Both the position numbers and the translations under genes were made by a program. Positions 10,251 through 20,500 of a DNA stretch of 64,000 nt are shown in pieces (the stretch's first letter is position 1; each line of letters opens with the position of its first letter). The DNA comes from Diphasiastrum complanatum (Eukaryota > Streptophyta > Lycopodiopsida > Lycopodiales > Lycopodiaceae). The stretch covers positions 48,676,461 through 48,740,460 of the forward strand of contig CM055110.1 in the NCBI GenBank assembly GCA_029204225.1. The letters run 5' to 3'. Below the pieces are notes generated by a model. That model had not been told where the DNA came from and made no database searches. It was given only the letters and a program-made list of their open reading frames with translations.

Positions 10251-12530
10251 TAATAGGAGTGGGTGATAACACTTTAGGAAAAATGAGCAACTATCAGTTG
10301 CAAGAAGTAATTGTTTATTATTAGCTATCATACTATTGCCTTAAATTTCAAAGACAACTATTGTAATATATTATTTCCTTCTTGCATATCTTGAAAGGTA
10401 AGCAGATCTGGCTATTCAGATTGCTATCTTGAGGTAGGCGTTTTGAAATAGTTCAAAGAAACAATTCTTACAAACTATTATAATGATAGGTTTCTTCTCC
10501 TCTTTGCTATCTTTATGGACCAACAATCTTTATACTACATTATATTGTTACTTATATATAGTATGTCATTATACTTTAGATATTCTCAAGAGGTTTTACG
10601 AATATGGATGATAGTGTTAGATGGTCTAGTCAATATCCAAGTTTGATAGAACATATGAATAATGGTGACGAGATATATTTGAGTAGGATCACATCTAATG
10701 ACATGATAATGATTTAGATCAAGATGGATTTTTAGATTAAAGTGGTGATACGTATATAAAATGTTCAAGAACATCGCACATTTAGAAATCAAGGTAGAAT
10801 CATGATGAAACAATAATACATTTTCATCAAATTTGAGAATTGATAGATATCAACAATGATGACATGGCATTAAAAATATAACTTTCTTTGTTAGGTTGGT
10901 TGTCTTCACACATTCAAAATCAAAATAATCAAACATGCCAACATCAAAGTAGTATTATAGATATAGAAAATAAGTTAGGAGTCAAAATCTTCTTGGCTCA
11001 TCCCTAGATTAGTAGATGGCATAGACATAGTGTAATCCATGTATTTAATAGATGAGTCTAGATGCCAAGTAGTCCACAAGAAGATAATCAAATTGGTGTG
11101 TCAAATTTCTTTAAGCTTGTCATCTTCACTATATTACAACATAGTAAATGGTATCTACCATCAAGAGCGACATTTAATATTGAAAGAAAATTTTAAAATG
11201 GCATTTTGAAGGACTATTGAATGGATTTAGAGGGTTCCGTATACATGATGTATGATTTGGTATAACTAGAAAGGTTGATCCTTTGAAACAGCAAGTGAAC
11301 CATACACCTAAAGTGGTTCAAACGTGCCACTAAAATGGCATTATGAAGGAGACATGTCTACTATACAATGGTGAGAGTGTGAGAAAATTAGCCAAGCACC
11401 ATGGCTTAAAGAGTATAGTCTTAAATTATGGGGTCTGATCTTTAAGACCAAACCTTGAATCAAAATACATACGATTGTCCCATAATACACCCAAGAAGAT
11501 GGGCATGGTCAAAACCAAGAGGTTGACAACCCAAGGTCCATTGGAAAATGTGACAACCTTCAAGTGCTATAAAATACTCATTTGAGAGACCAAAGGCTTG
11601 CACAAAACTAAAATTGTAAGGACATGACCACATGACCCACCTCTTGAATCAAAATATTCCCAACCCCTTCTAGAATAAGCAGACAAGGCTGATCCTAGAG
11701 CTTGAAGCCTAATAGCCCAAAACCTCTTTTGAAAGAATTACCTTTAAAGGTTAGAATACTACTGAGAAGTCTCAGAAGGGTGCAACCCCAAGGATCTCGT
11801 GAATTGGCCTTGAAGAGCCTTGGTCATGGGTCAAGATATTCACACTACCCTTGAAATACTCACAAGAAGTCAACAAGGTCAAAGTCTGAAGCCTAAGGGC
11901 TCAATATCCCTATCTAAAAGCCCTCAATCACATCAAGCCATGGTTGGTGCCCGATAATCCTCGACTTTGACTTACTCCCTCCGTAAATCAAGTAGCAAGT
12001 CCTTGCATGAGAAAACTTGCATTATAATCTAGGTAAAGAGTTTGATTATCAAGATCTCATTCTATTATTCTTGAGGAGAGGTGGAGCATCCAATCTCTTG
12101 AGTCAAACTTTTAGACATAATGTATTTGATCCCCTACTCTCTAAAAGCCATGAAAAAGGGCCCATAGAAAAAATCTTGTGTCAAAATGGTTGAGGAAAAA
12201 GCCAATAGTCAGAGTTCGTGCTAAAAAACTTGAGATAGACGGGAGTGACCAATTTCTTTATTAAGTTTGGAAGCTAAAACAAATTACTTTAAGGGAAGAT
12301 TGATCAAATCACATTAAGTGACAAGAATTTTTGGCTTGATTTCTTTTGTTTGAATATTTCCATTACAATAAATCTGTTAAATATTGAGCATCATATTTAT
12401 ATAAACATCTAGCATATCAGAAAAATCGCATGTGGTAAGGTGCTAGTAGTGACTTTTAGCTTGCCAATGTCTCAAACATCATATGAGAGAGAGAAGTGAC
12501 AACTTTTAGCTTGCTTGACAATTCAAGCAT
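10250..12530. other. 2.3 kb with no recognised gene
   Basis: I find no protein domain, LTR end or RNA gene. Part of it, about 11380-12250, has a wordy non-coding look with recurring AACCTTGAATCAAAATAC and CCAAGAAG-type phrases that suggests an old transposon body, but I cannot classify it. Confidence 0.4.
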
Positions 12531-12534
12531 CACA

Positions 12535-12540
12535 TGAGAG

Positions 12541-12606
<66 letters not shown>
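12535..12606. repeat. (GA)n microsatellite
   Basis: About 72 bp of nearly pure GA, with one interruption near its left end. Confidence 0.95.
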
Positions 12607-12608
<2 letters not shown>

Positions 12609-12892
12609 TAAAAGTATTACCACACAGGTAGGGCATGGCCATAAGCTGCTCATTGCTAGTGGCAAATTTTGGACGATTCACTAGTAGCATTGCAAATTGG
12701 ACCATGTCCTGGCCAGTTCCATTTCATTAAAAGCTTACACTGCATTTTTTTTGCTAACATGCATCTTTTTGAGCTATGCTCGAGCCCTCTCGACAGGAGA
12801 CACAAGAGGAACCTTCTTGAGTCTCTTCAGATGTAAGCTCTTGAAGCATAGGAAATGCCTCAAGATGTGCCTCTTGAGGCATGAGAGGAGTC

Positions 12893-12912
12893 TCAAGTCT
12901 CTCTCTCTCTCC

Positions 12913-12967
<55 letters not shown>
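12893..12967. repeat. (CT)n microsatellite
   Basis: About 75 bp of CT with a short C-rich interruption. It lies about 285 bp to the right of the GA run and is its complement, so the two could pair. Confidence 0.95.
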
Positions 12968-12971
<4 letters not shown>

Positions 12972-13234
12972 GAAATTGATGCAGTTAGCTAGTTTTGCAT
13001 GCAAAAATTGGCAATAGGCCAAAATGTTATGATGAAGATATTAAACAAGGTGATCGATATATCATGAGAAAGTTTGCCTTATGGATGTGCTCAAACTCAT
13101 AGGACTGAGACCTCAACTTTTAGCAATTTTTCATAAGGCATCTAAATCTTGCAACTAGGCTAAGTTAGGATCCTACCTTAGTGTTCTAACCCTTTTGACA
13201 TATGGAGGGCTGCTCACCATCTACATGTTACACC

Positions 13235-13740
13235 CTACAGTTTGTTTGGTCGAAAGGTAAATGTAACAAGTGGATAGGCCTCGGTGGATGCGGATGCTGG
13301 CATTACTGCATCATAAACCAATTGAAAGTGTGTTTGATCAGTGCTTTCTTTGTATGTTGTTCTAAATGCCCATAGTGCAGCATGTAACTCATACTCCCAA
13401 TTAGATCTGCTAGCTTCAACTGTTTTCGTGATCACCCTACACAAGATCTTACTGGACAACTTTGCCTGCCCATTACCGCAAGGATAATAAGGTGTGCTGA
13501 ATCGATGGATCACAAAGAGTTCCTCCAACAGGACTTTAATGGTCTCATTGATGAAATGGCTTCCACGATCGCTGACTATCTCCACCGGGCAATTGAAGTG
13601 CACAGTAAAATTTCATACAGGAATTTGGCGCTTGCTCAAGCATCAACTGTTCACACTGCCTTGGCTTCTACCCACTTGGTGAGATAATCCGTAGCCAATC
13701 CTCACTTTTCAAATGGTGCTTGAGCTAGGACTAGATGTGG
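13235..13740 (-). pseudogene. Gypsy integrase fragment, family G3
   Basis: Minus-strand translation shows TDYLTKWVEAKAV, HFNCPVEIVSDRGSHF, INETIKVLLEELFVIHRFST and WAFRTTYKESTDQTHFQLVYD. This matches the plus-strand copy at 48950-49500. The stretch between FEK and ATDYLTKW has lost the part with the first catalytic Asp. The residue where the catalytic Glu is expected (GQAE in related elements) is Lys (AAG at 13462-13460). Stops occur after EAKAV. No LTR is attached. Confidence 0.82.
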
Positions 13741-13744
13741 ATTG

Positions 13745-14430
13745 AGTACGTAGTTTTTATCCGCTATTGTTGTGCTCTCATAATTTGATTTGTACATGCT
13801 ACTTACTGAATCAATCTATCTTCTTATTGCATTCAGTATTACGTCAGAATGTATACCTCGCTGTAGTCATTTGTAACTGATAAATCTCTTATTGCTTCGT
13901 CTGATCTGTTGAATACTTCAATGCTACAATATTCTATACAACACTTCTTACTTTGAAATTGTTTGGCTACAAAACCACTTTAGTACTAACGATTTAAAAC
14001 TTAGTTGTTAAAATAGTGAATGTGACTTTTGTCATCATAGCTTTGTTCAATTATTGATAAGCATAGTCATGCACTAGGAAAGAAGGCTTATTTTGTTGCA
14101 CTCGATAATTCGTTCACATATTTTGAATTATCAAATTGTCATTCCTTCTTTCTATTTGTGAATAAACTATCGAGTGGAGTAGAATAAGACGTCTTTCCTA
14201 GTGCATGACTACACCTATCAATGATTGAACAAAGGTATAATTAAGTCACATTCAATCTTTTAACAACTAACTTTAAAATTGTTAGTACTAAAGTGATCTC
14301 ATAGTCACACAATTATAGAATGTAACGTGATATATATATATGTATATATTAATGTGTGTGTGTGTGTATATACAATATTTCAACATTCAAGTATTCAACA
14401 TAACAGGCGAAACTATAAGAGATTACATGG
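13745..14430. repeat. Foldback made from two inverted copia-LTR pieces
   Basis: The left arm has ACTGATAAATCTCTTATTGCTTC, GTTGAATACTTCAATG and TTTGGCTAC..TTTAGTACTAAC. The right arm has the reverse complement of these (GTTAGTACTAAAGTGATC and CATTCAAGTATTCAACATAACAGGCG). The central stem includes CACTCGATA with TATCGAGTG, and the turn lies near 14125-14155. Outer pairing runs from about 13870 to 14427. The left piece 13745-13935 matches 5935-6125. It looks like head-to-head LTR ends or a foldback transposon. Confidence 0.7.
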
Positions 14431-14775
14431 CTTGCCATGTGGCAAACCCCAAGCTTGCATGATTTGCCATGTGGCAACCTACGATAAGCTTGGTATATAG
14501 TAGTCCTACAACGCAAGTCCATGGTAGGCCTGCATGGCTTGCCACATGACCATTCCCAAGCCTACTTGGTTTTCCATGTGGCAGGCCTACGTGGCTTGCC
14601 ATGTGGCAACCTTCAAGGCCTATGTGGCAGGGCCTGGTTAGCTTGCCATAAAAGCCTATAGTGGTCATACATGGCTTGCCATGTGGCAAACCCCAAGCTT
14701 GCATGACTTTCCATGGGGTAGGCCTACATGGCTTGCCACATGGTAGTCTACGAGAGGCTTGGTAGATGGCATACC
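14420..14775. repeat. GCCATGTGGC/GCCACATGGC repeat array 2
   Basis: Seven or so copies of the motif or one-base variants, within units like GGCTTGCCATGTGGCAAACC and AAGCTTGCATGA. It continues directly from the foldback, just as array 1 follows the LTR piece and TA microsatellite at 5935-6180, so the two loci look like diverged, rearranged copies of one larger unit. Confidence 0.75.
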
Positions 14776-14942
14776 TGGTTAGATTATTCTCCTACTAATC
14801 GACTAATCGACATTTTAATCTTCGTCCAGCTCATTATCCATACTTGCAGTTCCTTGTGTCTCTTGTGCTTGATCGACAAGGTGATATTGTGTTGTTCACT
14901 CTCCCATGCTACTCCTATGTTGAGGATGTTGTTGGTTCCTTC

Positions 14943-15318
14943 ATTAGAGGAGTTCTAAATCTAAAAAAGACCCTTTGTAACGATTCCTTTTATATTTTTT
15001 CTCGATTTTTATTTACACATGGACCAATCAAAACACTCAAATTTGAAATCTACGTAACGTAACTTTTTGAGTCCACATTTTGATTCCACACTAAAAATGG
15101 CATAACTTTTTAGTGGTAAGTCCGAATTTAGCAAAGTTTGGCGCATTGGAAAGCGCTCGATCAGGGCTTTCCAATGATATGTTAGATGACATACTTCTGA
15201 GCTATGATTAAAACGTTATATCAAGTCAAAAGTATGAGTGTTATAATATTTTAATAATATAAACTACATCTTGCACAAATTCTTAAAGGGTCTTTTTGGA
15301 GCTCAAAACTCCTCTAAT
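14943..15318. mobile_element. MITE-like element, 376 bp
   Basis: Terminal inverted repeats are ATTAGAGGAG at 14943-14952 and CTCCTCTAAT at 15309-15318. The similarity extends inward through AAAAAGACCCTTT and its complement. The interior is AT-rich and non-coding. A clear target-site duplication was not seen, so I do not assign a superfamily (hAT or Mutator-like are possible). Confidence 0.72.
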
Positions 15319-15641
15319 GTGTAGCCCGCATAATACAAGGACTCTTTTGTTGTTGGTTCCGGTTCTAAATTGATCCATTCTACCAGAAAGCTCTTTGCTT
15401 GTGGTGCAATCCGTAGGAACTTTTCGAGGGATAAGTTCATTTTGCTAGCCAATAGACTTGTGAGCAATTCTATTTGTGGAACTTCAAGCTCTCCCATCTG
15501 GAATGGTATTTCTCGATGGTGCAAGCAGTCATTGAGATATGTTCTTAATGGTAAGCCTACGAATGGTGCTGGAAATTTTGAGACTTGATATTTTTCCGGT
15601 TTCTCCTTGGCTTGTGCAGCTTCCTCTGCCTGGGCCTCCTA
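15303..15641 (-). pseudogene. Unrecognised ORF fragment beside the MITE
   Basis: An open stretch of about 112 codons on the minus strand begins after a TAG near 15642 and contains EEAAQAKEKPEKYQVSKF, FVGLPLRTYLND and ELLTSLLASKMNLSLEKFL. I do not recognise it. It could be part of an old retroelement gag or of a host gene. Its last residues (LEEF) and stop codon are supplied by the MITE terminal repeat, so the original C-terminus has been lost. Confidence 0.4.
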
Positions 15642-15702
15642 TATTCAATGACATATTCTCTGGTATTGTCATCCTTCTTCCCTTGCATTAGGATATGGTT
15701 CT

Positions 15703-16357
15703 TGTGAAAATTGTCAACATTTCCTAGCTAGTTTGAGGCCTAAATTGGCTAAAATTGTAAATAGTTTTGGTTCTGGAGTTTCACACGTGTGAACCAGGCC
15801 ACAATGTTTTTATTTACTGTATTTTTTCAGTATGATGAAGTTTCAAACTTCATACCCTTCAAAATGAGACCATTTTGATGTATTTTGGTCATATAAGCCA
15901 TTTTTAACTATTTTTCCTATATAGGGAATATCTAGGGTCAAGTACCTTCTAGAGAGAGGAGAGAGAGTCATCTTCCTCATCCATAAATAGTAGGGAAGTC
16001 GTGGAGAACAGGTTGGAGAAACCTTTTGTATGCTTCATTGAGATCAATAGATCATTGTCATTGTTTCTTCCTCCATTGAGAGCATTGTTGTGTGTATTGT
16101 CTTCAAGCTATTGTGTATGATCTTAGGTGCTTTCCAAAAGTGATAGGCTGATGTATTATGGACTGTATAATGCTATTTTGGGCCGCACTTGATGTTTATG
16201 GAAGTTTCCATTTGTGATAAATGCTTTTTGATCAAGTTCTTTGCATTCTAGGTAGCATAGAATGTGTTGCCAATTCCTAGCTTATGTAGTTTGGAGTGCA
16301 AGCATTCAAGCCAATGATCTTGGAGTTTAGATCCACTTAGGATCTGTATTTTTCACA
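15703..16357 (+). repeat. 5' LTR of copia element 1
   Basis: It runs from TGTGAAAATTGTC to TTTTTCACA, so the ends form a short inverted repeat. It contains the 14-bp palindrome TTCACACGTGTGAA (15780-15793) and TATA-like sites at 15918-15923 and about 15983. It should hold the element promoter. Confidence 0.96.
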
Positions 16358-16369
16358 TGGTATCAGAGC
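16358..16369 (+). other. Primer-binding site of element 1 (initiator tRNA-Met type)
   Basis: TGGTATCAGAGC directly follows the LTR. It is complementary to the 3' end of plant initiator tRNA-Met, the usual copia primer for minus-strand DNA synthesis. Confidence 0.93.
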
Positions 16370-17529
16370 TGGTTGGCTTCTATTTACAGTAAGTATTCCA
16401 TTTTTGGTGATATTTGGATGTTTGATCAAGTTCTAGCATGATTTTGCATTGCTTTGTTGATCAAATCTTACTAACCTTTGTTTTGTGAGTTGAACTTGTG
16501 GATCAAAAGCATATTTCAGGTCTATTGAAGATCAGAGGCTGAAAAGAAACTATTTTGGATCAGATCATAACACCTAATCATTTGTGATTGTGAGGCTTGT
16601 GCATATTCAATACTAACAATGTTCTTTTCAATCCTATTGTTGACAATCTCCATTCTTGGATGAACACTCTCCTTAAGTGGATGAAACTTCTCCTTAAGTG
16701 GATGACAAATGCTCTTTTGAGTGAGTTGTAATTCTCCTAAAGGCTGAGCAAAGCTCCCATTTGGATGAAAGATCCCCTTTTTTGGGTGAACATATTGTAA
16801 GCTCCATTGTGAAGAGCATATTGTAAAGATTGTCATCAATTTTGGCATAAATTTTGGTGTACTTTGTTGAGCATGTAAGTAACTCTCCTTATGTAATTTG
16901 ATTGGAGCATTTGCTGGAAGGTGTTAACCATTATGCAAGTGTGTTTTCAGGTTCTTAACAGGTTGAGGAACATTCTCATGTGAAGTGATCTTAGATCTAC
17001 ATCTAAACACCAAGATTTGACAAGATAGTGAAGCTAGTCTTGTGATTCACTAAGTGTGCTCATTCATTCACCTCTAAATCTTGTATTTATCACTTGCTGG
17101 AGTTTATAAACTTTTAGAAGTGTGGTTTACATGTGGTTTTACAGGTTGAATCAATATCTTAGTGTGTTGATCATATGTTGATCAAGTTTGTTCATTACTA
17201 GGTAATCTTGGCATCCTAGTTTTGGGTATTTTCTAAGAATGCAAGTAACTCTTCACACCATAACTTGATTTGGTCACTTGCTGGAAAGTTTGAGAGCTTA
17301 AGCAAGAGTGTGTTCAGGTTGGTTTGATTTTGTAATCCATTCTTAGTGTGTGCAAAGTGTTGCATGTGTTTCAATCTTCCTTTCTATGCTTGGAAACCAT
17401 CTAGGTTCAAGATAGAAGTGTTTTAGGGTCCTAAATCTTCATAGATCTCTTTATCTATCATTTGTTGAGAGAAAAGTGAGTGCTAAGTGCTTTAGGACAA
17501 AACCTAAAAGTTGAAGAAACATTAGAATC
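16370..17529 (+). other. Untranslated leader of element 1, with internal repeats
   Basis: No ORF of note. Diverged copies of a ~90-bp unit lie at about 16866-16965 and 17237-17330, sharing GTAACTCT, CTTGCTGGAA and a GTGTTTTCAGGTT or GTGTTCAGGTT end. A weaker third copy is near 17085-17150. The leader of element 2 is only about 600 bp. Confidence 0.6.
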
Positions 17530-20500
17530 ATGGCTTCCAATGGTGGGATCAAGCTAGAGTCTAGTGAAAGGTTGAGTTCATCAAACTACTCTACTTGGAA
17601 AGTGAGGATGGAGTCCTTACTTGAGTTGAATGAACTCATGGACATAGTTGCAGAAATTGAAGAGAGACCTCTCACACTTCAAGAGCAACAAAGGTTTGAT
17701 AAGAAGGCCAAAAGGGCTCTTCATATCATTAAAATGAATGTTACAAATGAACTTCTCAAGGAAGTTGGAAAGTGTCAAAGTGCAAGTGAGGCATGGAATG
17801 CCTTAAAGAAGCTCTTTGAATCAAAGTCCACATCTAGGGTATTGACCCTAAGGAGACAAATATTTTCTAGTAGGCAAAGAGAGGGTGAAAGTGCTCATGC
17901 ATTTATCTTGAGAGTTAAGTCCCTAAGTGATGATTTAGCATGCATTGATGAGAACATAAAAGATGGTGAAATAGTCCAAGTTATGTTGAATGGTTTGCTA
18001 AATGAACATGCTAACCTTGTGCAAAGTTTTGCCATTCAAAGAGTCTTGCCAAGTGTGGTTGACTTGCAAGAAATCTTATTGGCTGAAGAACATAGGTTGC
18101 AATCAAAGCTTGATGGTGCATCCTTGCAAGGTGGAGGTGAAGAGGCTTTCTTCACAAAAGGCAAATTCAAGGGCAAAGGTAAAGGCAAAGGGAAATGGTC
18201 CAAAGGTGGTAACTTTGATCATGATGATCACTCTTCCTCTTCCTCTTCTACTAAGAACAATAAGTCAAAGTTCAAGTGCTTTTATTGTGGGATAAAAGGT
18301 CATTTTGCAAATGAATGTTATAAGAAGAAAAGAGAGCAAGGAGAGAGGCAAGGAAATCTTACAATAGATGAGGAAGAACATAACACATGTGAATCACTTG
18401 TTATGACTTCAAGTTTGTTAGCCAACATAGATGATAATGATCCTTGGTGGATTGATAGTGGAGCCTCATCTCACATGACAAGACATAAGGAATACTTTAC
18501 ATCCTTATTGTCTTATGAGGGAGAAGGTAACATCATCTACACTGCAAATGATGGTCAATGTGACATCAAAGGCATAGGCACTATTCCTATTTCCCTTTCA
18601 ACAAATAGGAAAGCAAATCTTGAAAATGTCTTGTACATTCCTTCAATCACTAAGAATTTGCTTAGTGTAAGTCAAATGATTGACAAAGGACTTGATGTGG
18701 AGTTCATTGGAGATGCATGTTTGATAAGTAAATGTGGATCCTTGATTGCTCAAGGTAGGAGGCATGGTAAACTTTTCAAGCTTGATGCATGTGTGATCTC
18801 TAATCATGAAGGATGTATGGCTAGGGAGCAATTGACAAACCAAGAAGTTTGGCACAAGAGGTTGGGCCATCCCAACTTCAAATCTTTGGAGGTAATGGCA
18901 AAGAAAGAGCTTGTTCTTGGTCTCCCTAAAAGTCTTGTTGCAAACAATAGTGTTTGTGAACATTGTGCCTTGTCCAAATCTCATAGACTTGCTTATTCTA
19001 GATCTACTTCTAGATCTAAAGAAGCTTTTCAACTTGTGCATTCTGATATTCATTCTTCTAGTACAACTAGCAATGGTGGGGCAAAGATGTATGCAACTTT
19101 CATTGATGACTTTAGTAGGTATACTTGGATCTATCTTCTTAAAAGTAAGGATGAAGTGTTTGCTGCATTTGTCAAGTTCAAGAATGAAATGGAAAACCAA
19201 TTCAATACAAAGATCAAATGCTTAAGATCTGATAATGGAGGGGAATACACCTCAAATAGGTTCAAAGACTTTTGTATAGCACATGGGATTAAGAGGGAGA
19301 TGTCTAGTCCTAGGACTCCACAACAGAATGGAGTGGCCGAGAGGAAGAATAGAACCCTTTGTGAATGTGCCAAGGCAATGAGACTACATGCTAATCTTGC
19401 TAAGTCTTTTTGGGGGGAAGCTTTAGCATGTGCTAACTATCTATGTAATAGATGGACAAGTGCTTCCTTGGATGGTAAAACTCCTCATGAGGTTCTTTAT
19501 GGTAGAAGGCCGAGTGTCAAGCATTGTAGGATCTTTGGATGTACATGTTTTGTCAATATCACACTTGATGATAGAACTAAAGAAGATCCTTCATCAAAGA
19601 AGGGTGTGTTTGTTGGCTATAGTGAAGTAAGCAAGGCTTACAAAGTGTACATTCCTTCTACAAAGAAAGTTGTCATAAGTAGGGATGTCATCTTTCATGA
19701 AGAGAATGTTTCCAATGTTGTTGATGTTGATGTTGATGTGCCTACTAATCATCATGATGTGCAAGATGTCTTGGATGAAGATGGAGATGCCACTCCAAAG
19801 CAAACTTCAAGGAAGACTCAAAGGCAAAGGGCTAAGCCATCAAGGCTAACCTATGATAAAAAAGGAAAGCAAGTGGTGGACAACTCTAACTTTGTTTTTC
19901 TTACCTCTTTTGATGAACCAACTTGTGTAGGTGAAGCAATTCAAAAGAAGGAATGGATCCAAGCCATGGATCATGAGCATCAAGCACTCATCAAAAGCAA
20001 CACATGGAGGTTGGTAAAGCTTCCAAAGGACAAGAAGGCAATTGGTTGTAAGTGGATCTTCAAGATCAAGACAAATCAAGATGGATCAATCAACAAGTAC
20101 AAGGCAAGGTTGGTGGCAAAGGGGTATGCTCAAGAATATGGTATTGACTATGATGAGACCTTTGCACCCGTGGCAAAGATGGTAACTATTCGAATCCTAA
20201 TCTCTCTTGCAACTCTTTATGATTGGGATATGTGGCAAATGGATGTTACTAATGCCTTCTTGAATGGTGATCATGAAGAAGATATTTACATGGAGCAACC
20301 CGAGGGCTATGTTTCACATGATGAGCCTAATCATGTGTGCTATCTCCAAAAGAGTTTGTATGGGCTAAAGCAAGCACCAAGGAGTTGGTATGCTAAGCTC
20401 AATTCCTTCTTACTTTCTCAAAACTTTGTTATGAGTGAGTATGATCATTCTCTCTACTTTAGATTGAATGAAAATGATATCACTTTACTTTTGATCTATG

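Noticed and set aside
12456-13017. Open frames rich in Ser-Leu or Arg-Glu repeats
   Set aside because: They are translations of the GA and CT microsatellites.
16522-16848. Minus-strand frame with His-Pro-rich repeats in the leader of element 1
   Set aside because: It reflects repeated leader DNA words; no start context, domain or conservation can be shown.
18643-19373. Minus-strand open frames inside copia element 1
   Set aside because: Antisense shadows of the intact gag-pol frame with no domains of their own; the same holds inside element 2.
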